The translations under genes and the position numbers were made by a program. A stretch of 15,619 bases of DNA from Fulvivirga aurantia. Lineage in GTDB: Bacteria; Bacteroidota; Bacteroidia; Cytophagales; Cyclobacteriaceae. Shown one piece after another: positions 1-7,245 of the stretch (position 1 is its first letter; the number at the start of each line of letters is the position of its first letter). The stretch is from assembly GCF_009711475.1 (NCBI RefSeq), contig NZ_SMMD01000907.1:1-15619 (forward strand). Direction: 5' to 3'. The notes under the pieces were generated by a model that worked only from the letters and a program-made list of their open reading frames with translations, ran no database searches and had not been told where the DNA came from.

Positions 1-2
1 AA

Positions 3-821
3 AAACAACAAGTAGTTTTAGTTACAGGAGCCTCTTCAGGAATAGGTAAGGCAACTGCCAAGCGTTTGCTAAATGAAGGACATATTGTATATGTAGCAGC
101 AAGACGCATCGAAAAAATGAATGATCTAAAAGATCTGGGTGCCATTCCTTTGAAAATGGATATTACGGTAGATCAGGACATACAAGATGTGGTTGAGACC
201 ATACAATCAAAACATGGTGGTGTAGATGTGCTCGTAAATAATGCGGGATATGCCATTTATGGGGCAGTTGAAGATACAACGATTGATGAAGCACGTAGGC
301 AGTTTGAGGTCAATATTTTTGGTCTGGCACGCATCACACAGTTGGTGATACCACACATGAGGGAGCAGCGATTTGGCAAAATCATCAATATTTCGTCAAT
401 GGGAGGTAAAATTTATATGCCTTTTGGCGCATGGTATCACGGTACGAAACATGCCCTCGAAGGTTGGTCTGACTGCTTGCGATTAGAATTAAAGCAGTTT
501 GGTATTGACGTGGTGATTGTCGAGCCTGGCGTAATTACCACAGAATTTGGAGAAGTAATGATCGACCCTATGTTTGAGCGATCGGGTAGTGGGCCTTATG
601 CTAACATTGCCAAGGCTATGAAGAAAGCAACCTCTGACTCTTATAAAGAAGGTGGAGGATCATCACCCGATGTTATCGCCAAGGTTATTTCTAAAGCCAT
701 TAAGGCAAAAAAGCCAAAAACACGTTATGTAAAAGGGAAGTTGGCTAAACCTATGATGTTTGTAAGAAAATGGTTTGGTGATCGTGTATTTGATAAGGTA
801 CTGATGAGTCAGGTTAAATAG
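3..821 (+). CDS. Short-chain dehydrogenase/reductase (SDR), 5' partial
   Basis: NAD(P)-dependent oxidoreductase of the classical SDR family; the substrate cannot be told from sequence. The frame is open from base 3, and its first codons already encode the Rossmann cofactor motif TGASSGIG (visible residues 8-15), so the true start lies just left of the window. A start at the TTG at 66 would cut off this essential motif and is not credible. NNAG follows at visible residues 79-82. The catalytic triad fits S132 (ISSMGG), Y145 and K149 (YHGTK), with the usual Ser-x12-Tyr-x3-Lys spacing. About 272 residues are visible, normal for the family, so only a few residues are probably missing. There is no signal peptide or membrane helix in the visible part, so it is probably cytoplasmic. 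The next gene starts 12 bases after the stop, suggesting co-transcription. Family assignment is secure; role is unknown. Confidence 0.93.
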   Translation, partial: KQQVVLVTGASSGIGKATAKRLLNEGHIVYVAARRIEKMNDLKDLGAIPLKMDITVDQDIQDVVETIQSKHGGVDVLVNNAGYAIYGAVEDTTIDEARRQFEVNIFGLARITQLVIPHMREQRFGKIINISSMGGKIYMPFGAWYHGTKHALEGWSDCLRLELKQFGIDVVIVEPGVITTEFGEVMIDPMFERSGSGPYANIAKAMKKATSDSYKEGGGSSPDVIAKVISKAIKAKKPKTRYVKGKLAKPMMFVRKWFGDRVFDKVLMSQVK

Positions 822-833
822 ATACAGTGTGGC

Positions 834-1985
834 ATGTTAGTGATCTCTCTAATAATAAAAGTTTTTAAAATGGCAGGTATGATAATCCTGGGTTTGATTG
901 CGGTAATTGTTGTAACCGGCATATTGTTCGTAAATCTGAGCCCTGAATTTGGTGGTGATGTTTCTGATGCTAAAAAAGAAATCTATGCCCAGTCGAGACA
1001 ATATGAGGACGGTAAATTTACTAATGAAGTAGAGACAAAAATGGGGCTTAGTTTTAAGGAAACTGTAAAGGTGATGTTCCAGTTTTTTAAAGGGGCACCT
1101 AATCGAGAACCAAAGCAACCGCTACCTATGGTCACACTCGACTCTCTATCCATTGCCAACCGACCAGACTCGCTCACCACATTGACGTGGTTTGGCCACT
1201 CTACATTTTTGCTGGAAGTCGATGGTCTTAATGTTTTGATCGATCCTATGTTTGGGGCAACGCCCGCACCACATCCAATGCTCGGGCCCAAGCGTTTTAA
1301 TAAAGAATTACCATTGGCTGTAGACAAGCTGCCAAGTATCGATGCAGTCATTTTCTCACATGATCATTACGATCATCTTGACTATGGATCTGTAGTAAGA
1401 ATTAAAGATAAGGTGCAAAATTTTTACGTTCCGTTAGGGCTTGGAGCTCATCTTGAAGCCTGGGGCGTGTCATCTGAAAAAATACATGAGTTAGACTGGT
1501 GGGAAACGATTAATCACAAGTCATTGACGCTTACGAGCACACCGGCAAGGCATTTTTCTGGCAGAGCAATCAATGATCGTTTTGCTACTTTATGGTGCAG
1601 TTGGGTGATAAAGAGTGCCACTACATCAATATTTTTTAGCGGTGATAGTGGCTACGGTCCTCATTTTAAAGAAATTGGAGAGAAATACGGCCCATTTGAT
1701 TTTGCGATGATGGAGTGCGGCCAATATGATGAGCGCTGGAGAGACATACACATGCTGCCGGAAGAGACCGCTGTAGCAGGGGTTGACTTAGGTGCGGAGG
1801 TTGTAATGCCTATACACTGGGGAGCTTTTAGACTGGCAATGCATAGTTGGGACGATCCTATAAAAAGGGTGACAGAAAAGGCTGAAAGCTTAGGGCTCAA
1901 TTTAGCCACGCCCAAAATTGGTGAGACTATCCAAATAAAATCAGGCAATTATCCCCAGCAGCAATGGTGGAAGGAATTATATTGA
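834..1985 (+). CDS. Membrane-anchored MBL-fold hydrolase, NAPE-PLD/RomA-like
   Basis: Zinc-dependent hydrolase of the metallo-beta-lactamase fold, closest by motif to the N-acylphosphatidylethanolamine phospholipase D group. Residues 13-35 form one hydrophobic helix, so the protein is probably membrane-anchored. The domain opens at about residue 117 (TWFGHSTFLLE). Zinc ligands are HDHYDH (H176, H178, D180, H181), H240 in TPARHFSGR, D271 in SGDSGYG and H328 in MPIHWGAF. The HMLPEE motif (306-311) is typical of NAPE-PLD relatives. The start is uncertain: ATG 834 lies 12 bases after the SDR stop, while ATG 870 (MAGMIIL) gives a more ordinary membrane anchor, and neither has a clear ribosome site. 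The SDR neighbour suggests a shared pathway, perhaps handling a lipid or lipid-derived compound; this is inference. Other members of the group act on different phosphoester or amide substrates, so the true substrate is open. Confidence 0.88.
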   Translation: MLVISLIIKVFKMAGMIILGLIAVIVVTGILFVNLSPEFGGDVSDAKKEIYAQSRQYEDGKFTNEVETKMGLSFKETVKVMFQFFKGAPNREPKQPLPMVTLDSLSIANRPDSLTTLTWFGHSTFLLEVDGLNVLIDPMFGATPAPHPMLGPKRFNKELPLAVDKLPSIDAVIFSHDHYDHLDYGSVVRIKDKVQNFYVPLGLGAHLEAWGVSSEKIHELDWWETINHKSLTLTSTPARHFSGRAINDRFATLWCSWVIKSATTSIFFSGDSGYGPHFKEIGEKYGPFDFAMMECGQYDERWRDIHMLPEETAVAGVDLGAEVVMPIHWGAFRLAMHSWDDPIKRVTEKAESLGLNLATPKIGETIQIKSGNYPQQQWWKELY

Positions 1986-2036
1986 CATGTGGTAATTGAC
2001 TTTTAAATGATATAGTTGTTTTTTAGTGCAAAAATT

Positions 2037-2055
2037 AAGCACACCAGGGTGCTTT
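2037..2055 (+). terminator. Candidate weak intrinsic terminator after the MBL gene
   Basis: AAGCAC (2037-2042) and GTGCTT (2049-2054) form a perfect 6-bp stem around a 6-base loop, followed by only a short T stretch. It lies 51 bases past the MBL-hydrolase stop and before the small lipoprotein gene. Read on the minus strand it also has a T-rich tail (AATTTTT), but both neighbours are plus-strand genes. The stem is short, so the call is tentative. Confidence 0.4.
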
Positions 2056-2077
2056 TGTCTATAATTACAGCTTAACT

Positions 2078-2269
2078 ATGCGTAAATCCTTTATAATTAG
2101 TGCAATAACCATTATAGCATTAGGTGCGTGCAGTGCACATAAAGAGAAGTTTGAAATACCATTGGCTGCAGAAGATAAGAAAACTGAGAAAACTAAAAGT
2201 AGACCTGAGGAAGGAAAAGCGGTCAACCCTACTGATAGCGCGGCATTACCACTGGTAACAAGGCGTTAG
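2078..2269 (+). CDS. Small lipoprotein of unknown function
   Basis: A 63-residue predicted lipoprotein. Residues 1-17 form a short signal peptide (MRKSFIISAITIIALGA) and the lipobox LGAC places the lipidated cysteine at residue 18. The mature part is only about 46 residues, rich in Lys, Glu and Pro, with no recognisable domain, and probably disordered. It could tether to the inner or outer membrane. The 31-base gap to the thioesterase gene downstream suggests a shared transcript. I do not recognise a family. The well-formed lipobox and positively charged N-terminus are the main evidence that the gene is real; its small size lowers confidence. Confidence 0.65.
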   Translation: MRKSFIISAITIIALGACSAHKEKFEIPLAAEDKKTEKTKSRPEEGKAVNPTDSAALPLVTRR

Positions 2270-2300
2270 ACCATTATCGAACTTTGAGTAAACGTATATT

Positions 2301-2738
2301 ATGAACCTTGCCGAATCTTTTATTTTTAATCAGGAGTTACAAGTGCGGTGGATGGATTTAGACCCATTGGCCCATGTGAATAACTCTATTTACATTCAAT
2401 ATTTTGAGCTCGGCAGGGGTAAATACATGTCTGCTGCTAGTCCTACCTGGGATTGGCACAAACATATGTTCCTAATTGCCAATATCTCATGTGATTACAA
2501 GAGAGAATTAAAACTCACAGACAGTAAGCCCACGGTTTGGGTGAGAACTTCCCGATTTGGAGGCAAAAGCTTTGATCTTGAGTATGCCATAGCTTCAGAG
2601 AAAAACGGAGAACAAATACTGCACGCCATTGGCAAGAGCACTCAGGTGATGTTTGACTTAAAGGAAAGAAAAAGCATTGAAATTCCAGCCTGGCTCAAAA
2701 CTGAAATAAAGGCTTACGAAAAACATTCAGACTTGTAA
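2301..2738 (+). CDS. Acyl-CoA thioesterase, hotdog fold (4HBT/YbgC-FadM type)
   Basis: Predicted cytoplasmic thioesterase that hydrolyses acyl-CoA or a related thioester. The N-terminal block RWMDLDPLAHVNNSIYIQYF (residues 16-35) is the hallmark of the 4-hydroxybenzoyl-CoA thioesterase family: D19 or D21 sits where the catalytic Asp is expected, with H25 and N27-N28 next to it and ELGRGKY following. The length of 145 residues is normal for a single-domain hotdog protein, and there is no signal peptide. The stop codon lies one base from the stop of the convergent histidine kinase gene, so no terminator fits between them. Actual substrates in this family vary widely (short-chain, aromatic or ACP-bound acyl groups) and cannot be predicted here. 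Confidence 0.88.
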   Translation: MNLAESFIFNQELQVRWMDLDPLAHVNNSIYIQYFELGRGKYMSAASPTWDWHKHMFLIANISCDYKRELKLTDSKPTVWVRTSRFGGKSFDLEYAIASEKNGEQILHAIGKSTQVMFDLKERKSIEIPAWLKTEIKAYEKHSDL

Positions 2739-2739
2739 A

Positions 2740-3846
2740 CTACACAGGTAATGTAAAGGTAAATCTGCTGCCAATATTAAGCTCGCTGTCAACAAAAATG
2801 TGGCCTCCGAGCTTATTTATAAAGTCACGGCAGATGCCAAGGCCAAGACCAAATCCTTTTTCACCTTCTGTGCCGGCTGTGGTATGAATTTCTTTTACAC
2901 TTAAAATACTTTCCATAGCTTCAGGAGCAATTCCATTTCCAAAATCCTCAACGGTAAATTCCACGAAATTATCATTGGTTTTGGCAGTTAGAATCACCTC
3001 ACTTTCGCAGTTACTAAACTTTAGCGCATTAGAAATCAGGTTTCTAATGATGGTCTTAAACATTTGCCTGTCGGTAACTACTTTTAGGTTTTTTGGTATA
3101 TGGTTTATGATTTCAATAGACTTTTCAGTGGCCTGTCCATTTAGGCAATTGATTACCTCATCACTCGCTTGTTGTACGTCTAAGGGCTCCATCGTCATCT
3201 GGATGGCATCAAACTGATTGCGTGACCACAATAGCAAGTCTTGTAGTAATACAAATGTGTTGTCACAATTCTTTTTTAAACCATTTAGCAAAGACTTCAA
3301 CTCTTCTTTTGAGCAGCTGTCAAAATCCTTTAGTACAAGGTCAAACAAGCCTTGAAAACTTAAAAACGGCCCTCTAAGATCATGAGAGATTACAGACAGC
3401 AATTTATCTTTTTGATTATTTAAAAGGCCAAGTTCGAGATTGAGCTTTTGCAAAGCCATCTCATTATTTTTTTTCTCAGTTATATCTCTGGAGACGGTCT
3501 GTAGCTTTATTACTTTGCCTTCGACATCAGTGATGGGCATGGTGTTAGTGTCAAACCATATGTAGGAGCCATCTTTCTTTCTGATGCGATACTCTACAGA
3601 TATAATCCTTTTACCTGCCAGTGCCTGGCGATGCGATTCATTTTCTATATGAGCGATGTCTTCTGGGTGAAACATCAAATATGGGCTAGAACCCACCAGT
3701 TCTTCGGGCGTGTAACCCAAGAGACTGCTGGCTGAAGGGCTAACATATAAATACGTACCGTCTAGTTCGTGAAGAGCGACTAGATCGATCATATTGTCAG
3801 CCATTGTTCTAAAAAATTCAGTTTTTAGCGTCTGTGGCTCGATCAT
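2740..3846 (-). CDS. PAS-domain sensor histidine kinase, soluble
   Basis: Two-component sensor kinase of 368 residues. A single PAS domain covers about residues 10-126 (HPEDI at 60-64, then a YRIRKKDGSYIWF strand and a DITEKK exit). The dimerisation/phosphoacceptor domain has the H-box SHDLRGP with H155 as the likely phosphorylated residue. The HATPase domain shows the N box (RNLISNALKF, 268-277), the G1 box DFGNGI (301-306) and the G2 box GFGLGLG (331-337), so all catalytic elements are present. There is no membrane helix, so it should sense a cytoplasmic or membrane-diffusible signal. No response regulator is encoded nearby, making it an orphan kinase. It ends one base from the convergent thioesterase stop, so the two transcripts may overlap. 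Confidence 0.95.
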   Translation of the reverse strand: MIEPQTLKTEFFRTMADNMIDLVALHELDGTYLYVSPSASSLLGYTPEELVGSSPYLMFHPEDIAHIENESHRQALAGKRIISVEYRIRKKDGSYIWFDTNTMPITDVEGKVIKLQTVSRDITEKKNNEMALQKLNLELGLLNNQKDKLLSVISHDLRGPFLSFQGLFDLVLKDFDSCSKEELKSLLNGLKKNCDNTFVLLQDLLLWSRNQFDAIQMTMEPLDVQQASDEVINCLNGQATEKSIEIINHIPKNLKVVTDRQMFKTIIRNLISNALKFSNCESEVILTAKTNDNFVEFTVEDFGNGIAPEAMESILSVKEIHTTAGTEGEKGFGLGLGICRDFINKLGGHIFVDSELNIGSRFTFTLPV

Positions 3847-3926
3847 GGTTAGGTGTTAAAGTCTCAACATCAACGTGTTACAGATAAGATAATAAAATAT
3901 CAGGTTGAAATAAAGTGACTCTCGGA

Positions 3927-4328
3927 TTAATCCTGTGAAATCTTAATTTGATATACTTTCAACATAGAAGAGTTATAAATCCCTATGGGGTCAGAAGCAT
4001 TGAGAAGAGAATCCCACATGGATTTGGGTACTTTTTCATAAATACTATAAGTAGAATCGTCCTCCTGAGCTATGATATAGCCCTCAATATTGTCGCACGA
4101 GTAATAAGCCAACTGACGAGGGGATTGATATCTGGATATCTTAATTTGTTGCTTAGTCTTAAAAGTAGAATGCGTGATTACATGCATAGCACTGTCTAAA
4201 GAAAGATTTTTCATGCCTTTGATCTCATGACAATCTGTGCTGCTGGGCGTCATCTCGAAATTATGCTCTACCTGTGCCAGGGTCTGAAAATAAATGAGTG
4301 ACAAAAGCGTGAAAAGTAGCGATTTCAT
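3927..4328 (-). CDS. Small secreted protein with KTSC-like domain
   Basis: A 133-residue exported protein. Residues 1-19 form a signal peptide (MKSLLFTLLSLIYFQTLAQ) with a likely Sec cleavage after LAQ. The mature part from about residue 62 to 128 follows the pattern of KTSC domains: an ISRYQSPRQLAYYS strand, a Y-x-IYEKVPKSMWDSLLNA block (95-111), then a G-IYN turn and a final VYQI strand. The function of KTSC domains is not established. Two cysteines, C33 and C78, could form a disulfide in the periplasm. The gene sits upstream of the histidine kinase on the same strand (80-base gap) and is divergent from the acid phosphatase gene (56 bases between starts). The KTSC assignment is by eye and not certain; the secretion signal is clear. 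Confidence 0.7.
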   Translation of the reverse strand: MKSLLFTLLSLIYFQTLAQVEHNFEMTPSSTDCHEIKGMKNLSLDSAMHVITHSTFKTKQQIKISRYQSPRQLAYYSCDNIEGYIIAQEDDSTYSIYEKVPKSMWDSLLNASDPIGIYNSSMLKVYQIKISQD

Positions 4329-4384
4329 ACAATGAATTTACACAAAGCACTGTATTTTGCAAGCCCTTAAAAATAGAGTGATAA

Positions 4385-5191
4385 ATGAAGCGAATCAATT
4401 ATATATATTTTCTACTAATACTTACTGCGCTGGCGGCATGTCAACAGACTGCTAAACAGGAAAAGACAGACTACGAAGCAGAAATAGCTAAAGAGTTGGG
4501 TGGTGCAGTCTTATGGTATCAGACCTCTGCAGAGATGCACCTATCTTACTTGCAAGCTTACAGATATGCGCAATTATTATTAGATGAGAAACTCTCACAA
4601 GGAGAAGTTGAAAACCCTGCTGTGGTGCTTGATATTGATGAAACTGTTTTAGATAACAGTCCTTATCAGGGGCGTTTGTTAGAGGAAGGTAAATTGTACG
4701 CTTCAGAAAGCTGGATGGACTGGACGAAAAGAGGAAAAGCCAAAGCACTACCGGGCGTAAAGAAGTTTGTGGTGTATGCTAAGGAAAAAGGAGTGGAGGT
4801 AATTTATATTTCTAATCGCTCTGTTAAGGTTCTTGGACCAACTATCCAAAATCTTAAAGACGAAGGTTTTCCAAACGCAGACTCAGCTTATGTTTTCTTA
4901 AAAGAGGAAACATCAGACAAAACTAACCGCAGAGCTACTGTGAGTGATGATTACAATATCCTCGTTTTTGTGGGCGACAATCTCACCGATTACTCTCAGT
5001 TGTATGCCGACCGAGATGAGGACTGGGGTAAGCAGCTGGTTGAAAAAAATAAAGAGGAGCTACTCAATAATTTTGTGATGCTGCCAAACCCTATGTATGG
5101 TGAGTGGGAAGGTGCCGTTTACCGTCACGACTATAAGCAACCTGATAGTGTGAAGTTAGAGATGAGAAAGGAGGCCCTAAATTCTTATTAA
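4385..5191 (+). CDS. HAD-family acid phosphatase lipoprotein, e(P4) type
   Basis: Predicted lipid-anchored class C acid phosphatase / 5'-nucleotidase (HAD subfamily IIIB). The lipobox LAAC gives lipidated C19. Catalytic motif I is DIDETVLDN (83-91, with nucleophile D83 and acid-base D85). Motif II is ISNRS (142-146). K173 in FLKEE fits the motif III lysine. Motif IV is GDNLTD (197-202). The tail LPNPMYGEWEGA (233-244) is characteristic of the e(P4) group. Length (268) is normal. In Haemophilus influenzae, e(P4) removes phosphate from NAD breakdown products so they can be taken up; a general phosphate or nucleotide scavenging role is a fair inference here. The stop codon TAA overlaps the convergent PAS gene's stop through a shared TTAA (5188-5191). 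Confidence 0.93.
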   Translation: MKRINYIYFLLILTALAACQQTAKQEKTDYEAEIAKELGGAVLWYQTSAEMHLSYLQAYRYAQLLLDEKLSQGEVENPAVVLDIDETVLDNSPYQGRLLEEGKLYASESWMDWTKRGKAKALPGVKKFVVYAKEKGVEVIYISNRSVKVLGPTIQNLKDEGFPNADSAYVFLKEETSDKTNRRATVSDDYNILVFVGDNLTDYSQLYADRDEDWGKQLVEKNKEELLNNFVMLPNPMYGEWEGAVYRHDYKQPDSVKLEMRKEALNSY

Positions 5192-6525
5192 TTGAAAGTC
5201 GCGTTGATCGACTGACTCATAATAGTTTCTAATTGCTTTGCGGTTGATTTAAGCTGCTCAAGTAAATTGTGATTCTCGTTACATCTAGGATTTTCAAAAT
5301 CAAATTGTGAGATAATATCAATCATTCCGGCCTTTTTCACCTTCGGTTGATTATTGGCCGGTGCTGCCTCATTGAGCACTTCCTTGTGATGTTTAATAAT
5401 AAGGTCGTGCTTTTTTTGTTTCGTTATATTTTTGGCAAAACATCCTACCCCAATAATTTCATCTTCCTCGTTACAAATCGGGTTAAAATTCACCTCATAG
5501 TATATAGCCAAATAATTAAACTCTTCAGACAATACTTCCAGCGTGTAAGACTCACCGCGTAGGGCACGACTGTAATTGTCCTTCCATTGCTTTATTACAT
5601 TTGCGTCAAAGAAATTAGAAAATACACTTTGCCCTTTTTGTAAGCGCTTGTCGCCCAGTCTTGTAATTTCTAAAAAATTCTCATTAGCAGAAATGATATT
5701 GAAGTTTGAGTCAATAGACCAAATGAGGTCGTCAGTATTGTTTATGAGTGCACTAAGGTTATATCGCTCAGCATTGATCTCGTTTTGCAGCAGTTTCTCA
5801 CTTGTAATATCTCGAAAGAAAACACTTACACCATCTGTTGTAGGGTAAATAGTAATAGAAAACCACGCATCCAGCGGCTCACAATATTCACTAAAATTAA
5901 TTTTCTCATTACGACCTAAAGCACGATTACATTGCTGTACGAGGTCGGTTTTATCTTCAGGAAAGGCCTCTTCAATATTTTTATTGATAAGAGTGAACTT
6001 TGAAATGCCAAAAATCTTTTCGCATTGGCTATTGATGTAGGTAAACCTGAGTTGATTATCTACAGCAAAAAATCCATCGGTAATACTTTCGAGAATGTTT
6101 TCTATCCGGGTTGAATGCTCTAATAAATCAGCTTCTAACTCCTTATTGGCGATTAGTGCCTTTATTTTAGCGTCTGTATCAAAAGCGGTGATTAATCGAG
6201 CCTTTTTACCTTCAAATTGTATCGGGCTACCATGCACGTGCATATAAAAGGTTTTACCGGCCTTGTTTTGATGCAACCAGGCACCACTGTCAACTTTACC
6301 TTCTTTATCTATTTGCTCTATGGCAAGGTCAAGCTTTGCAACTTCTTCTGCCGGCCTGATTTGTTTGATGGTCATCTGCAGAAATTCATCTCTGGTGCAA
6401 CCATACTTCTCAATCGCAGCCTCATTAACCTCTAAAAACTGTAGGGTTTGCTGGCAATAGACCCACATGGGTGTGGAAGTGTTAATAAATTCTCTTAATA
6501 CTGCTGATGTGTAATTTCCCGCCAT
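5188..6525 (-). CDS. Triple-PAS protein without output domain
   Basis: A 445-residue soluble protein made of three PAS-type domains: PAS1 about residues 8-118, PAS2 about 141-243 (ITDGFFAVDNQLRFTYIN, ending VFFRDITSEK) and PAS3 about 254-370 (NNTDDLIWSIDSNFNIISAN, ending FAKNITKQKK). A helical linker joins PAS1 and PAS2. After PAS3 comes a roughly 75-residue tail with no HisKA, HATPase, GGDEF, EAL or HTH motif. The last 30 residues (NLLEQLKSTAKQLETIM) look like an amphipathic helix, perhaps for dimerisation or partner binding. The frame ends at a proper stop, so this is not a kinase truncated at the window edge. It may be a signal-input partner for a separate kinase such as the one at 2740-3846; this is inference. 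The PAS identity is clear, the role is not. Confidence 0.88.
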   Translation of the reverse strand: MAGNYTSAVLREFINTSTPMWVYCQQTLQFLEVNEAAIEKYGCTRDEFLQMTIKQIRPAEEVAKLDLAIEQIDKEGKVDSGAWLHQNKAGKTFYMHVHGSPIQFEGKKARLITAFDTDAKIKALIANKELEADLLEHSTRIENILESITDGFFAVDNQLRFTYINSQCEKIFGISKFTLINKNIEEAFPEDKTDLVQQCNRALGRNEKINFSEYCEPLDAWFSITIYPTTDGVSVFFRDITSEKLLQNEINAERYNLSALINNTDDLIWSIDSNFNIISANENFLEITRLGDKRLQKGQSVFSNFFDANVIKQWKDNYSRALRGESYTLEVLSEEFNYLAIYYEVNFNPICNEEDEIIGVGCFAKNITKQKKHDLIIKHHKEVLNEAAPANNQPKVKKAGMIDIISQFDFENPRCNENHNLLEQLKSTAKQLETIMSQSINATFN

Positions 6526-6658
6526 ACATAGATCAAGTTTAAAAAATCAATGGTCGGGGTTGGTGTCGTGGATTGTCTTTTTGAGACCTTACTAAGTTAG
6601 ATAAAGTGATGGTTATGATTTCATGAAATTCAATCAAAATATGCCTGATGTAAGAAAA

Positions 6659-7171
6659 TCACATCTTTTGCTCATAAATATCTTTTGCTTTCGTGTAATC
6701 AGCTCCTGAAAAGAATACCAGGGTCACTTGCAAGTCAGTTGGCTGTTTATTTAAAAACTGATTGATTGTGTCAAAAGCAATTTCTGTTGCTTTATCTAAT
6801 GGAAAGCCATAAACCCCGGTGCTTATAGCAGGAAAAGCAATGGAGCTTACTTCATTTTTCGATGCCAGGGCAAGGCAATTTTCATAGCATGCGCGTAGAG
6901 CTTCGGCTTCTTTATGGTTGCCATCTTGCCAAACCGGGCCAACGGTTGATATGACATATTTTGCCGGAAGTTTAAATCCCGGACTTATTTTGGCTTCCCC
7001 TGTTTTGCAGCCTCCTAAGGTTTTGTTGAAATCCAGTAACTCTGGCCCAGCAGCACGATGGATGGCACCATCAACACCACCGCCACCCAGCAGAGATTCG
7101 TTGGCGGCATTTACTATTGCATCTACCTCCAGGCTTGTGATATCCCCTTGTATAATACTTATTTTACCCAT
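6659..7171 (-). CDS. Macrodomain ADP-ribosyl hydrolase (MacroD/YmdB-like)
   Basis: Predicted O-acetyl-ADP-ribose deacetylase or mono-ADP-ribosyl hydrolase of the MacroD-like class. Numbered from the ATG at 7171, it has GDIT (9-12), VNAAN (20-24), LLGGGGVDGAIHRAAG (27-42) and AISTGVYGFP (115-124), the loops that hold ADP-ribose; N24 and D34 are the usual catalytic positions. The length of 170 residues fits a stand-alone macrodomain. The frame extends to an earlier ATG at 7210, but those 13 extra residues are not part of the fold, and that ATG lies inside the terminator hairpin of the preceding gene, so 7171 is preferred. No ADP-ribosyltransferase or sirtuin gene lies beside it. Family is certain; the exact bond cleaved is not. 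Confidence 0.94.
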   Translation of the reverse strand: MGKISIIQGDITSLEVDAIVNAANESLLGGGGVDGAIHRAAGPELLDFNKTLGGCKTGEAKISPGFKLPAKYVISTVGPVWQDGNHKEAEALRACYENCLALASKNEVSSIAFPAISTGVYGFPLDKATEIAFDTINQFLNKQPTDLQVTLVFFSGADYTKAKDIYEQKM

Positions 7172-7176
7172 CTGTG

Positions 7177-7219
7177 AAATAAAAATAAGGCTGCCTGCAA
7201 ATTGATGCAAGACAGCCTT
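7177..7219 (-). terminator. Intrinsic terminator after the four-helix membrane gene
   Basis: Read on the minus strand, AAGGCTG (7219-7213) and CAGCCTT (7193-7187) form a 7-bp stem. An inner TGCA/TGCA pair lies in the loop, and a tail ATTTTTATTT (7186-7177) follows. It begins 26 bases after the stop of the gene at 7246-7680 and has the same stem-plus-TTTTTATTT form as the terminator at 7700-7777. It separates the macrodomain gene as its own unit. Confidence 0.75.
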
Positions 7220-7245
7220 GAAATATTTTAAAGAGTCTGTTTTGA

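Noticed and set aside
849..1351. Minus-strand frames opposite the MBL-hydrolase gene
   Set aside because: They are shadows of a well-supported plus-strand gene and have no recognisable domain.
3924..3933. Palindrome GGATTAATCC over the KTSC-like gene stop
   Set aside because: It has no loop and no T tract after it, so it does not look like a terminator; chance is likely.
6552..6571. G-rich patch that could form a two-tier quadruplex on the plus strand
   Set aside because: Tracts are only GG, spacing is uneven, and no position relative to a promoter supports a role.
6618..6629. Palindrome ATTTCATGAAAT upstream of the triple-PAS gene
   Set aside because: Single, AT-rich and 93 bases from the start codon, with no regulator nearby.
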